Counted from the first letter of the stretch, positions 34,612 to 43,348 are shown. The stretch is 64,000 nucleotides of DNA from Catenulispora sp. MAP5-51 (GCF_041261205.1 NZ_JBGCCH010000004.1:248001-312000), one strand, 5' to 3'. Notes: generated by a model from the letters alone, not told the origin. Made by a program: numbers and translations.

Positions 34612-35562
34612 TCAGCCCGCTTCGCCCTCCAGCGCGCGCACCCCGCTCAGCTTCTCCGGGTTGGCCATCGCGAACACCGTCCGGATCTTGCCGTCCTCGT
34701 CCAAGTCCAGCGCGTAGACGTAGAGCACCTTGTCGTCGGCGTAGGCGATGAGCGCCGGGTCGCCGTTGATGCCGATCGGCGCGATCTCCATGCGGATGGC
34801 CATGCCGTCTTCGACGAACTTCTCGTACTTCTTGGCGATGCCCAGCAGGAACCGGGAGACGTTGTCCAGCCCGACCACCGGCCGGGTCGCCGCTTTGACC
34901 ACGCCGCCGCCGTCGGAGATCACCGTGACCTCCGGCGAGAGCATCTCCAGCAGCGGTGCGACGTCGCCGCCGACGCAGGCCGCCAGGAAGCGCTCGGCGA
35001 TGCTCTGCCGCTTGACGTCGTCCAGCGGGTAGCGCGGGCGCTTGTCGTGCACGTGGTTGCGGGCCCGGACCAGCAGCTGGCGCACCGCGGCCTCGGTGCG
35101 GTCCAGCATCGCGGCGATCTCGGCGAAGCTGTAGTCGAAGGCCTCGCGCAGCACGAACACGGCGCGCTCCAGCGGCGACAGCGTCTCCATCACCAGCAGC
35201 ATGGCCAGCGAGACGGTGTCGTCCAGGACGACGCGGTCGGCGGCGTCCGGGGCGGTGTCGACGGCGTCCCGGGTCAGGACCGGTTCCGGGAGCCAGGGCC
35301 CGACGTAGGACTCCTTGCGGGTCTGGGCCTTGCGCAGCTGGTCGATGGCCAGCCGGGTGGTCACCGTGACCAGGAAGGCCTTCGGGTCCTCGACCGAGGC
35401 GTAGTCGGCGGCGCTCCAGCGCAGCCACGCGTCCTGCACCACGTCCTCGGCGTCGCTCCAGCGGCCCAGCACGCGGTAGGCCACGGACGTCAGCAGCCTG
35501 CGGTGGGCGTTGAAGACTTCGGCGGCTTTGGTGTCGTCCCACGTGGGGAGGTCCTGGTCCAC
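34612..35562 (-). CDS. RNA polymerase sigma factor, SigJ-type ECF with SnoaL-like C-terminus
   Basis: 316 aa. The sigma2 region (~20-85: AHRRLLTSVAYRVLGRWSDAEDVVQDAWLRW) and sigma4 HTH (~120-175: LSPLERAVFVLREAFDYSFAEIAAMLDRTEAAVRQLLVRA) are complete. A C-terminal NTF2/SnoaL-like domain (~190-300), typical of the SigJ/ECF41 group, modulates activity in place of an anti-sigma factor. GTG 35562 has TAGGCT (plus strand 35570-35575) 7 nt upstream, the leaderless pattern. In ECF41 systems the adjacent oxidoreductase or carboxymuconolactone-type gene is a usual target; here the epimerase gene fills that place. Confidence 0.88.
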   Translation of the reverse strand: MDQDLPTWDDTKAAEVFNAHRRLLTSVAYRVLGRWSDAEDVVQDAWLRWSAADYASVEDPKAFLVTVTTRLAIDQLRKAQTRKESYVGPWLPEPVLTRDAVDTAPDAADRVVLDDTVSLAMLLVMETLSPLERAVFVLREAFDYSFAEIAAMLDRTEAAVRQLLVRARNHVHDKRPRYPLDDVKRQSIAERFLAACVGGDVAPLLEMLSPEVTVISDGGGVVKAATRPVVGLDNVSRFLLGIAKKYEKFVEDGMAIRMEIAPIGINGDPALIAYADDKVLYVYALDLDEDGKIRTVFAMANPEKLSGVRALEGEAG

Positions 35563-35626
35563 GACGGCCAGCCTATTACCGGCGTGAGCATGGACGCTTG
35601 GCGCGGTGTGGCCTACCGTGCGCGGC

Positions 35627-36415
35627 ATGACAGCTCTGGGGAAGATCGCACTGGTGACCGGTGGCGGGAGCGGGATAGGCCGGGCGACCGCGGAGCTGTT
35701 CGCGGCGCGCGGCGCGGCGGCGGTCGTGGTGGTGGACCGGACCGAGGCCGGGGAGAATTCGGGGCCGGAGACGGTCGAGCTGATCCGCAAGGCCGGCGGG
35801 ACCGCGCTGTTCGTGCGCGCGGACGTGTCGGTGGAGGCCGAGGTCGAGGCGGCGGTGGCCGCGACGCTGGCCGAGTACGGCCGGCTCGACGCGGCGGTGA
35901 ACTGCGCCGGGGTCGCCGGGACCGGGGCGAAGATCGGGGACACCTCGCTGGAGGACTGGAACCGGGTCCTGGGGGTGAATCTGACCGGGGTGTTCCTGTC
36001 GCTCAAGCACGAGATTCGCGCGATGCTGCCGAACAAGGCAGGGACGATCGTGAATATCGCCTCCGCCGCGGGCCTGGTCGCGGTGCCGTATCTGTCGCCG
36101 TACTGCTCGTCGAAGCACGGCGTGCTCGGACTGACGAAGACCGCGGCGCGCGAGTACCGGAACTCGGGGCTGCGGATCAACGCGATCTGCCCCGGGGTCG
36201 TCGACACGCCGATGATCCGCACCTCGGCCGAGGAACGGCCGGCGGTGTCCAATCAATGGCGGGAGAACACCGGAGCCCGCGCCGGAGGCGCTATTGAACA
36301 CAGCGTGGGGCAGCCGGAACAGATCGCCGCGGCGGCGGTGTGGCTGTGCTCGGAGGAGGCGTCCTTCGTCAACGGGGAGTCGATGGTCGTGGACGGCGGG
36401 ACCATCACGCGATAG
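35627..36415 (+). CDS. Short-chain dehydrogenase/reductase (SDR)
   Basis: Classical 262-aa SDR. TGGGSGIG (~12-19), NCAG in place of NNAG, NIASAAG and the catalytic YCSSK pair (Tyr-x-x-x-Lys) are present, and the end MVVDGGTITR is family-typical. TACCGT at 35614-35619 lies 7 nt before ATG 35627. It is divergent from the sigma factor gene over a 64-bp spacer, so both promoters are back to back. Confidence 0.9.
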   Translation: MTALGKIALVTGGGSGIGRATAELFAARGAAAVVVVDRTEAGENSGPETVELIRKAGGTALFVRADVSVEAEVEAAVAATLAEYGRLDAAVNCAGVAGTGAKIGDTSLEDWNRVLGVNLTGVFLSLKHEIRAMLPNKAGTIVNIASAAGLVAVPYLSPYCSSKHGVLGLTKTAAREYRNSGLRINAICPGVVDTPMIRTSAEERPAVSNQWRENTGARAGGAIEHSVGQPEQIAAAAVWLCSEEASFVNGESMVVDGGTITR

Positions 36416-36449
36416 AGCGGGGCGGAGCAGGGCTCGATAGCGTGTGGTC

Positions 36450-37319
36450 ATGCGCATAGACCTGCATGCCCACACCACCGCCTCCGACGGGACGTACGAG
36501 CCGGCCGAGCTGGTCGCGATGGCCGAGGCGGCCGGCCTGAACGTGGTGGCGATCACCGACCACGACGGGACCGCCGGCTGGCCCGAGGCCCGCCGGGCGC
36601 TCCAGTACGGGCGGGACGCCGGGGTCTGGTCCCACATCCAGACCGTGGTGCCCGGCGTGGAGATCTCGTGCAAGATCCACGGCATCGGCCTGCACATGCT
36701 GGGCTACATGTTCGACCCCGAACACCCGGACCTGGCCGCGGCGCTCGCCGAGATCCGCGAGTCCCGCACGCACCGCGCCGAGGCGATGGTGGCGAAGGCC
36801 CAGGAGCTGGGCGCGCCGATCACCTGGGAGCGGGTCCAGGAGATCGCCGACGGCGGCGTGGTGGGCCGGCCGCACGTGGCCTCGGCGCTCGTCGAGGCCG
36901 GCGTGGTGCCCTCGGTCGACGCGGCGTTCACGGCGGACTGGCTCGGCGAGGGCGGCCGCGCGCGGGTGGAGAAGCTGGACATGGACCCGATCCGCGCGAT
37001 CACCCTGGTCAAGGCGGCCGGCGGCGTGACGGTGATGGCGCACTCGATGGCCTGGCGGCGCGGCCCGGTGGTGTCCGAGGCCGACATCGCGGCGTTCGCC
37101 GAGGCCGGGATGGACGGCATCGAGATGAACCACCCGGACCACGGGCCCAAGGAGCGCGACCAGGTGCGCGCGCTGGCCAAGGAGCTGGGGCTGCTGACCA
37201 CCGGCTCGTCGGACTGGCACGGCTCGCGCAAGCCGAACATCCGCCTCGGCGACGAGACCACGGACCCGGCTGTCTACGAGGAGCTGGTCGCGCGGTCGAG
37301 CGGGACTCAGCCTTTCTGA
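36450..37319 (+). CDS. PHP-domain metal-dependent phosphoesterase
   Basis: 289-aa polymerase-and-histidinol-phosphatase-fold hydrolase. Metal ligands are visible in order: DLHAHTTASDGTYEP, AITDHDG, the Glu in PGVEISC, the His in VMAHSMAW, and SSDWHGSRK near the end. The closest described activities are 3',5'-nucleoside bisphosphate phosphatase and RNase AM (YciV/TrpH). TAGCGT at 36438-36443, 6 nt before the ATG, supports this start over GTG 36444. Confidence 0.88.
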   Translation: MRIDLHAHTTASDGTYEPAELVAMAEAAGLNVVAITDHDGTAGWPEARRALQYGRDAGVWSHIQTVVPGVEISCKIHGIGLHMLGYMFDPEHPDLAAALAEIRESRTHRAEAMVAKAQELGAPITWERVQEIADGGVVGRPHVASALVEAGVVPSVDAAFTADWLGEGGRARVEKLDMDPIRAITLVKAAGGVTVMAHSMAWRRGPVVSEADIAAFAEAGMDGIEMNHPDHGPKERDQVRALAKELGLLTTGSSDWHGSRKPNIRLGDETTDPAVYEELVARSSGTQPF

Positions 37320-37406
37320 GGCGGCCTTTGTGGCTCAGCCCTTCTGACCTTTCCCGCCCGACCCTTCCGAGGCGGCGGTTCCGGCCCGGCGGCTGGATCC
37401 GCGGCC

Positions 37407-38279
37407 TCAGTCGTGCCGCGCCCAGAAGCCGGCGAGCAGCCGCGCGGTGGCGGCGGGGTTCTCGGCGGCGGGGGAGTGCGCGGCGTCCTCGATCAGGACG
37501 AGGTCGGTCCCCAGGCGTGTGGCCGTCTCCTTCTGGAGTTCGACCGGCCAGGCGTCGTCGCCGACCCCGGCCGCCACGAGGATCGGCAGACCGGCGGCGG
37601 CGAGCTCGTCGGTCCGGTCGCCGGCCCCCAGGATCGCGGTGCCCATGCCGACGAACATCCCGGTGTCGTTGCTCTCGAAGCGCCGCTGCAGGAACGCGCG
37701 CACGGCCGGGTCCGGGTGCTGCGGTGCGCCCTCGGCCGCGGCCATCTTCTGCATCTCGGCCCAGATCTCGGCCGACGTCATGAACCCGGCGGCGGCGACC
37801 AGGAGCTTCGCCTGCTCGGCGGAACGGCCCGGGATGGCACCGGGGCCGGAGTCCAGGAGCGCGAGGCTGCGGACGCGGCCGGGGTGGGCCAGGGCGTATT
37901 CGCGGGCCACGAGGCCGCCGAAGGAGTGGCCCATGATGTGCACGGGGTGCTCCGTGCCGCCGGTGAGGTCGTCGATGACCTCGGCCAGGTCGTCGGCGAG
38001 CTGGACGAGTGTGTAAGCATCCGGATCCTCAGGCCCCGCCGACTCGTTCTGCCCCCGCTGGTCCAGGGCGACGACGTCGTACCCGGCTTCCGCCAGCGGC
38101 TCCAGCACCGCGACGAAGTCTTCCTTCGACCCGGTGTAGCCCGGCACCAGCACCGCGATCCCGGGCAGGGAAGCCCCGGCGGGCGGCGTGGCGCGAAGCG
38201 CGGCGAGCGGCCCGCCCGCGGTCGGCAGCTGGACCGCGACGGTGTGAGGCGGCAGGTCGACGAAGGGCGGGGTGCTCAT
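37407..38279 (-). CDS. Alpha/beta hydrolase
   Basis: 290-aa alpha/beta-hydrolase-fold enzyme. The nucleophile elbow is GHSFGG (~125), the oxyanion region PGYTGSKED, the acid probably Asp in GVGDDAWP and the catalytic His in DAAHSPAAENP. It could be an esterase, lactonase or haloperoxidase-like protein. ATG 38279 is preceded at 7 nt by TACCCT (plus strand 38287-38292). The 87 bp between it and the PHP gene shows no clear terminator. Confidence 0.87.
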   Translation of the reverse strand: MSTPPFVDLPPHTVAVQLPTAGGPLAALRATPPAGASLPGIAVLVPGYTGSKEDFVAVLEPLAEAGYDVVALDQRGQNESAGPEDPDAYTLVQLADDLAEVIDDLTGGTEHPVHIMGHSFGGLVAREYALAHPGRVRSLALLDSGPGAIPGRSAEQAKLLVAAAGFMTSAEIWAEMQKMAAAEGAPQHPDPAVRAFLQRRFESNDTGMFVGMGTAILGAGDRTDELAAAGLPILVAAGVGDDAWPVELQKETATRLGTDLVLIEDAAHSPAAENPAATARLLAGFWARHD

Positions 38280-38391
38280 GGGGACGAGGGTAGTTGACCG
38301 GCGTCGGGCGTCGCCGATCGCGTCCGGTATCAGGGCTTCCCCGCGACCGGCTCGCCGACTTGGACGAGCGCGGCGGATTCGGCGCGAAAAA

Positions 38392-38435
38392 CGCCGACGG
38401 CCCGAGCCTCGCAAGGAGGTCTCGGGCCGTCGGCG
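38392..38435 (-). terminator. Strong hairpin directly after the DEAD-box helicase gene
   Basis: A 15-bp perfect stem (38392-38406 with 38421-38435) continues by 4 bp after a one-base bulge to a 5-nt loop. It starts 8 bp past the helicase stop codon. Confidence 0.8.
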
Positions 38436-38442
38436 CAGGTGA

Positions 38443-40863
38443 CTACGAGTTGTAGTTGCCGGTCACGGCGACGCCGGTGGCGGTCAGGCCTTCGCCGTCG
38501 CCGAGGGCGCGGCGGGTGCGCTTCGGCTTGCCCGCGTCGGCCCCGGTGGCCTGCGCCGGGACGGTGGCCTCGGCGGCGGCCGGCTCGGCAGCCTTCGAAC
38601 GGCTGCGGGTCCGGGGCTTGGTGACCGGTGCGGCGGCCTCGACGGCTTCGATGGCCTCGACGGCCTCGGCGCTGCCGACGGCGGCCGAGTGCGGCGCGGC
38701 GGAGCCCGCCTCGGCGGTCTCCGGCTTCCGGCTCCGGGAGCGGCTGCGCTTCGGCTTGTCGGCCTCAGCGGTCGCGTCGGTCGCGTCGGTCGCGGCCTCG
38801 GCGGCGATGCTGCTCGGCTCGGCTGCCTGAGCGGCCTCGGAGGCGTCGGACCGGCTCCGCGTCCGGGTGCGCTTCGGCTTCTCGGTCTCGGGCGTCTCGA
38901 ACGCGTCGGTGCCCGGCACGGCGGCCTGGGTGTCGGCCCCGGTGGCCTCGGCGGCGATGCTGCCCGCCCCGGCCGCGTCGGACCGGCTCCGGGTCCGCGT
39001 CCGCCGCTGCTTCTCAGCCTCGCCGGCGTCCTCGACCGTCTCCACCTCGGCAACCTCGGTGACCTCGGCCACCGCGGTCTCCAGCTTCGCCCCGCCGCGG
39101 CTGCGCGTCCGGGTCCGGCTGCGCTTCGGCCGCTCGGCGCCGGACTCGTCCAGCACCTCGGCCGCCGCGTCGGAGGCCGTCAGCGCCTGGTCGGAGCCCG
39201 TTTCGTCGTCGGCTCGGCGGCCGGCGCGGGTGCGCACGCGCTCCCGCTTCGGGCGGGCGGGCCGCTCGGCGGTGCGCGTCGTCGTGGCGCGGGCGCGCAC
39301 GCCGGCGCCGCGGCCGGTCTCGCCGAGGTCCTCGACCTCCTCGGCGGCCAGGCCCGCGCGGGTCTGCTCGGACTTCAGCAGCCGGCCCTTGGAGTCGGCC
39401 GGGATGTCGAGCTCGGCGAAGAACCACTCCGAGGTGGAGTAGGTCTCGCGCGGCTCGTGGAAGTCCAGCCCGAGGGTCTTGTTGATGAGGTTCCAGCGCG
39501 GGACCTCGTCCCAGTCCACGAAGGTGACGGCGGTGCCCGACGCGCCCGCGCGGCCGGTGCGGCCGATGCGGTGCAGGTAGGTCTTGTCGTCCTCGGGGCA
39601 CTGGAAGTTCACCACGTGGGTGACGCCCTCGACGTCGATGCCGCGGGCCGCCACGTCGGTGGCCACCAGGACGTCGACCTTGCCGTTGCGGAAGGCGCGC
39701 AGCGCCTGCTCGCGGGCGCCCTGGCCGAGGTCGCCGTGCACGGCCGCGGCGGCGAAGCCGCGGGAGTCCAGCTCCTCGGCGACCTTGGCGGCGGTGCGCT
39801 TGGTGCGGCAGAACACCATGGTCAGGCCGCGGCCCTCGGCCTGCAGCATGCGGGCCAGCATCTCGGTCTTGTCCAGCGCGTGCGCGCGGTAGATCCGCTG
39901 GGTGGTGTTGGCCACGGTGGTGCCGGTGTCGTGCGGGTCGGCCGCGCGGATGTGCGTCGGGCGGCTCATGTACTGCCGCGCCAGCGCGATGACCTGGCCC
40001 GGCATCGTGGCCGAGAACAGCAGGGTCTGGCGGTCGTTCGGAATCTGGGTGACGATGCGCTCGACGTCGGGCAGGAAGCCCAGGTCCAGCATCTCGTCGG
40101 CCTCGTCCAGGACCAGCATGCGCACCCCGGACAGGTCCAGGTGCCCCTGCTTGGCCAGGTCCAGCAGCCGGCCCGGGGTGCCGACGACCACGTCGACGCC
40201 CGCCGACAGCGCGGCGATCTGCGGCTCGTAGGCGCGCCCGCCGTACACGGACTGCACGCGCGCGGCCATGACCTTGCCGGCCGCCGCGAGGTCCTCGGTG
40301 ACCTGCACGGCCAGCTCGCGGGTCGGCACGACCACCAGGCCGAGCGGACGGCCGGGGTTGCCGGTCGGCGCGGGGCCGGCGGGCTTGCGGCCGCGGCCGC
40401 GGGGGCGGCGGCCGCCCCGGGAGGCGGCGCCGGTGCCCGCCGCGGAAGCCGCGGCGGTGGAGTCGGTGGTGTCGGCGCTTTCGGCGGCGGCATCGGCGGA
40501 CTCGGACGCCACGGCGCCCGCGCCGAGCGTGCCGACGGCGGCGTTCTCCGCGGCCGACGCGGCGGCGGCGATCTCGCGCACCATCCGCTGCAGGACCGGG
40601 ATGCCGAACGCCAGCGTCTTGCCGGTGCCGGTCTTCGCCTGGCCGATCACGTCGGCGCCGGTGAGCGCGACCGGGATGGTCGCGGCCTGGATCGGGAAGG
40701 GGGTGATGATCCCGCCGGCCGACAGGGCCTCGGCGATCCGCTCGTCGACGCCCAGGTCGCGGAAGGTCTTCTCGACGATCTGGGGGGTGGTTTCGGGGGT
40801 GGCCTCGGCGGTGCCGGAGCCTTCTTCGATGTCGTTCTCGATGTCGTTAGTGACAGCGCTGAT
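38443..40863 (-). CDS. DEAD-box ATP-dependent RNA helicase with Arg/Ser-rich tail (probable ATC start)
   Basis: Helicase that remodels RNA, probably in ribosome assembly or cold response. Core motifs: F-x-x-x-G then FPIQAATIP (Q motif, ~45-60), AKTGTGKT (~73-80), PTRELAVQV, LDEADEM (~253), SAT and HRIGRTGRAG (~434). The tail (~500-806) is low-complexity Ala/Glu with six RxRSRS-type basic clusters. No ATG, GTG or TTG occurs in frame upstream of the Q motif as far as the stop at ~41068; the first GTG (40650) would remove the Q motif. I place the start at ATC 40863 because AGAAGAGG lies 8 nt before it. A neighbouring ATC at 40866 is an alternative. Confidence 0.85.
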   Translation of the reverse strand: MSAVTNDIENDIEEGSGTAEATPETTPQIVEKTFRDLGVDERIAEALSAGGIITPFPIQAATIPVALTGADVIGQAKTGTGKTLAFGIPVLQRMVREIAAAASAAENAAVGTLGAGAVASESADAAAESADTTDSTAAASAAGTGAASRGGRRPRGRGRKPAGPAPTGNPGRPLGLVVVPTRELAVQVTEDLAAAGKVMAARVQSVYGGRAYEPQIAALSAGVDVVVGTPGRLLDLAKQGHLDLSGVRMLVLDEADEMLDLGFLPDVERIVTQIPNDRQTLLFSATMPGQVIALARQYMSRPTHIRAADPHDTGTTVANTTQRIYRAHALDKTEMLARMLQAEGRGLTMVFCRTKRTAAKVAEELDSRGFAAAAVHGDLGQGAREQALRAFRNGKVDVLVATDVAARGIDVEGVTHVVNFQCPEDDKTYLHRIGRTGRAGASGTAVTFVDWDEVPRWNLINKTLGLDFHEPRETYSTSEWFFAELDIPADSKGRLLKSEQTRAGLAAEEVEDLGETGRGAGVRARATTTRTAERPARPKRERVRTRAGRRADDETGSDQALTASDAAAEVLDESGAERPKRSRTRTRSRGGAKLETAVAEVTEVAEVETVEDAGEAEKQRRTRTRSRSDAAGAGSIAAEATGADTQAAVPGTDAFETPETEKPKRTRTRSRSDASEAAQAAEPSSIAAEAATDATDATAEADKPKRSRSRSRKPETAEAGSAAPHSAAVGSAEAVEAIEAVEAAAPVTKPRTRSRSKAAEPAAAEATVPAQATGADAGKPKRTRRALGDGEGLTATGVAVTGNYNS
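38500..39250 (-). repeat. Degenerate protein-level repeats in the helicase tail
   Basis: Six copies of a KPKRxRxRSRS-like cluster, separated by 30-45 acidic/Ala-rich residues that often include SIAAEA, are encoded here. They resemble basic RNA-binding tails of other actinobacterial DEAD proteins but are unusually regular. Confidence 0.7.
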
Positions 40864-41075
40864 GATGTATGCCTCTTCTGTTGAGCGGCACTGCGCGAGG
40901 GGCCAGCACGGTGCTAGGTGTGCTGCTTGCGTACGTGCTCGCGTCGACCCCGGTGATGAGTCTTCCGGAGGAGCGAGCGACCTCGCGGCTTTGTGGGGAT
41001 CCGCTGTGGATCCGGTTTGCCGCAGTGGGTCGGAGCCGATCGGGCCACCGACCGGGCATCCTGCTAGTCACGGAC

Positions 41076-41107
41076 AGTGTACCCGACGGAAAAGACCTGA
41101 ATAAACT
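41076..41107. promoter_or_regulatory. Back-to-back -10 boxes for the helicase and the MiaE-like gene
   Basis: TACACT on the minus strand (41076-41081) would start a helicase mRNA with a leader of ~200 nt. TAAACT on the plus strand (41102-41107) is 6 nt before ATG 41114 and implies a leaderless mRNA. The long helicase leader (40867-41069) has no ORF or perfect hairpin that I can see. Confidence 0.45.
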
Positions 41108-41113
41108 GCCCCT

Positions 41114-41803
41114 ATGACTTCTTCGGCGACCGCCATGTCGTATGAGATCGCTGTCACTGACTTTCTGGGTTTGGTCGCATACGGAGAGCTCACGGCGTTC
41201 GAACGGTTGGCCGCCGACTCCTCGCTGGCCCCGACGCTCGAGGGCAAAGCACAGGTCGCGGGCATGGCGGCGGCGGAGTTCGACCACTTCCGGCGGGTCC
41301 GGGACCGGCTGACCGAGCTCGGCGCTGATCCCACCGAGGCGATGGAGCCGTTCGCCGGGCCGGTCGACGCCTTCCACGAGCACACCAAGCCCTCGGGCTG
41401 GCTGGAGTCGCTGGTCAAGGCCTACATCGGCGACACGCTCACCGCGGACTTCTATCGCGAGGCGGCGCGGTACCTGGACCCGGACTCGCGGGCCGTGGTC
41501 GAGGGCGTGCTGGAGGACCTGGGGCACAGCGCGTTCGTCGTGGAACACGTGCGGGCCGCCATCGAGCAGGACCCGAAGATCGCCGGACGGCTGGCACTGT
41601 GGGGCCGCCGGATCATGGGCGAGGCGCTGACCCGGGCGCAGCACATCGCGGTCCGGCGTGCGGCGCTCGCGGCGCTGCTGGCCGGGGTGCTGACGGCGCC
41701 GGACTGCGAGAACACCGTGGACCTGGCCGAGTTCGGGAAGATGCTGACGCGGCTGACCGAGGCGCACGGGGCGCGGATGGCGACGCTGGGGCTCAGCGCG
41801 TAG
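41114..41803 (+). CDS. Ferritin-like protein, tRNA hydroxylase (MiaE)-like family
   Basis: 229-aa helical di-iron-type protein. Candidate iron ligands are Glu in YGELTAFERLA (~26), the ExxH of AAEFDHFRRV (~56) and the acidic/His segment EDLGHSAFVVEH (~137-148). The family is annotated as ferritin-like or MiaE-like; a tRNA-modification function is not proven for actinobacterial members. Its place next to a DEAD-box helicase is shared, as I recall, with Rv3210c/Rv3211 of M. tuberculosis, which supports an RNA-linked role. Confidence 0.75.
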   Translation: MTSSATAMSYEIAVTDFLGLVAYGELTAFERLAADSSLAPTLEGKAQVAGMAAAEFDHFRRVRDRLTELGADPTEAMEPFAGPVDAFHEHTKPSGWLESLVKAYIGDTLTADFYREAARYLDPDSRAVVEGVLEDLGHSAFVVEHVRAAIEQDPKIAGRLALWGRRIMGEALTRAQHIAVRRAALAALLAGVLTAPDCENTVDLAEFGKMLTRLTEAHGARMATLGLSA

Positions 41804-41821
41804 CCGCCGGCGCACAGAAAA

Positions 41822-41843
41822 GCGCCGCTCGGGGGAGCGGCGC
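41822..41843. terminator. Hairpin between convergent MiaE-like and GlsB genes
   Basis: An 8-bp stem (41822-41829 with 41836-41843) and 6-nt loop lie 18 bp past the stop codon. It could serve both genes. Confidence 0.6.
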
Positions 41844-41865
41844 GTTCGCGGGGCCGGTCTGTGGC

Positions 41866-42132
41866 TCAGGACCCCTCACCCCGGGTCCGCTGCCAGCTCG
41901 TGATGGCCATGACCAGCAGCGCGGCCAGGGCCACGCCGAGCAGCGTGGCGACGAAGGTGTGCCCGTCGCCGAGGATCGCGTGGATGATGGAGCCGCCGCC
42001 GACGGCCCCGACCACGCCCACGATGGCGGTCATCCAGGTGGCCATCGGGGTGCCGTCCTTGACGACGGCGCGGCCCAGGGCGCCGATGCCCAGCCCCAGG
42101 GCCGCCAGCCACAGCAGTGTGAAAAAGGACAT
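41866..42132 (-). CDS. GlsB/YeaQ/YmgE-type small membrane protein
   Basis: 88-aa transglycosylase-associated (GlsB/YeaQ) protein with three membrane helices. The family pattern of Gly-rich helix 1 (LGLGIGALGRAVVKDG) and GVVGAVGGGSIIHAILG is clear. Members are stress-induced and of unknown mechanism. ATG 42132 follows AAAAGGGG at very short spacing. Confidence 0.88.
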   Translation of the reverse strand: MSFFTLLWLAALGLGIGALGRAVVKDGTPMATWMTAIVGVVGAVGGGSIIHAILGDGHTFVATLLGVALAALLVMAITSWQRTRGEGS

Positions 42133-42169
42133 ACGCCCCTTTTACCCCACCGGGATCACCCGAATCGGA

Positions 42170-42394
42170 TCAGATGGTGCCGAACCCGACGCGGCGGCCG
42201 GTCGGCTCGCCGAGCTCGACATAGGCGATCTTGCTCCCCGGGACGAGGATCTTGCGGTCCTTCTCGTCGGTGAGGGTCAGCACGCTGTCGTCCTTGAGGG
42301 CGGCGGCCACGGCGGCCTCCACCTCTTCGGACGTCAGGTTGGTCTCCAGGCTCAGCTCGCGGGCTGTGTGCTGGATGCCGATCTTGATTTCCAC
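42170..42394 (-). CDS. DUF3107 protein, 74 aa
   Basis: Small cytoplasmic protein conserved across actinobacteria (TB9.4/Rv3208A type): EIKIGIQHTARELSLET, then EEVEAAVAAAL and the end KIAYVELGEPTGRRVGFG. Function is unknown. GTG 42394 follows AAGGAAG. It lies directly downstream of a TetR gene, the same arrangement as in mycobacteria, which suggests joint expression. Confidence 0.92.
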   Translation of the reverse strand: MEIKIGIQHTARELSLETNLTSEEVEAAVAAALKDDSVLTLTDEKDRKILVPGSKIAYVELGEPTGRRVGFGTI

Positions 42395-42480
42395 GAAGGC
42401 TTCCTTAGGTGCTCGGGTGCAACAAAGCGCGTGCCGGACGGCCGGCGAGGGTTCGCCGACGGTCCAAGCGTGCCAGCTAT

Positions 42481-43131
42481 CTAGACAGAATCCTTGCGCG
42501 GGAAGTTCCCGATACCGCGCCACGCCAGCTGCGACACGATCCGCGCCGCGGCGTCGCGGGGGATCTGGCCGCCGCCGCTGGAGAGCCAATACCGGGCCGT
42601 GACGTGCGCGATCCCGGTCAGGCCGACGGCCAGCAGCATCGATTCCTCGTCCGACAGGCCGGTGTCGGTGGCGATGACGTCGCGGATCGCCTCGGCGCAC
42701 TCCTGGGTGACCCGGTGGGTGCGCTCGCGGACCGCCGCCTCGTTGTTCAGGTCGGACTCGAAGACCAGGCGGAAGGCGCCGCTCTCGTGCTCGACGTAGT
42801 CGAAGTAGGCGCCGATGGTGGCCGCGACCCGCAGCTTGTTGTCGCTGGTGGAGGCCAGAGCGCTGCGCACCTGGGCGACCAGGGCGTCGCAGTGCTTGTC
42901 CAGCAGCGCCAGGTAGAGCTCCAGCTTGCCCGGGAAGTGCTGGTAGAGCACCGGCTTGCTGACGCCTGCGCGCTCGGCGATGTCGTCCATCGCGGCGGCG
43001 TGGTAGCCCTGCGCGACGAACACCTCTTCGGCCGCGCCGAGCAGCTGGTTGCGGCGGGCGCTCCGAGGCAGCCTGGCGGACCGTTGCCGGGAGGTGGCGT
43101 TGTCCGCGTAGGCGGCGTCGGTAGTGGTCAT
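42481..43131 (-). CDS. TetR family regulator (Rv3208-like)
   Basis: 216-aa TetR protein. The HTH (~28-75: RNQLLGAAEEVFVAQGYHAAAMDDIAERAGVSKPVLYQHFPGKLELYLALLDKH) is followed by a TetR_C-like effector domain. TAGACT (plus strand 43139-43144) lies 7 nt before ATG 43131, fitting a leaderless mRNA. It is divergent from moeZ. The spacer (43132-43348) contains AACAGCTGTT (43191-43200) and a near-palindrome CGGTTCGGAACCG (43172-43184), either of which could be an operator. Confidence 0.88.
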   Translation of the reverse strand: MTTTDAAYADNATSRQRSARLPRSARRNQLLGAAEEVFVAQGYHAAAMDDIAERAGVSKPVLYQHFPGKLELYLALLDKHCDALVAQVRSALASTSDNKLRVAATIGAYFDYVEHESGAFRLVFESDLNNEAAVRERTHRVTQECAEAIRDVIATDTGLSDEESMLLAVGLTGIAHVTARYWLSSGGGQIPRDAAARIVSQLAWRGIGNFPRKDSV

Positions 43132-43348
43132 GGTCAGCAGTCTACGCGCGAGTAGGTTGTTTCCACCCGGACGGTTCGGAACCGGATCGGAACAGCTGTT
43201 GATCTTGATATCGGTCCGGCCCCGGAGCGATCGTGAAGGGATCTCGGCAAATGGACGAGGCGACCGGGAATCGGGCGGAGCATGCGACGGTTGTCGTTGA
43301 ATGCCGCGGATTACCCCAGGCGCCTCGAAGACTTCTCTGGGAGCTGTT

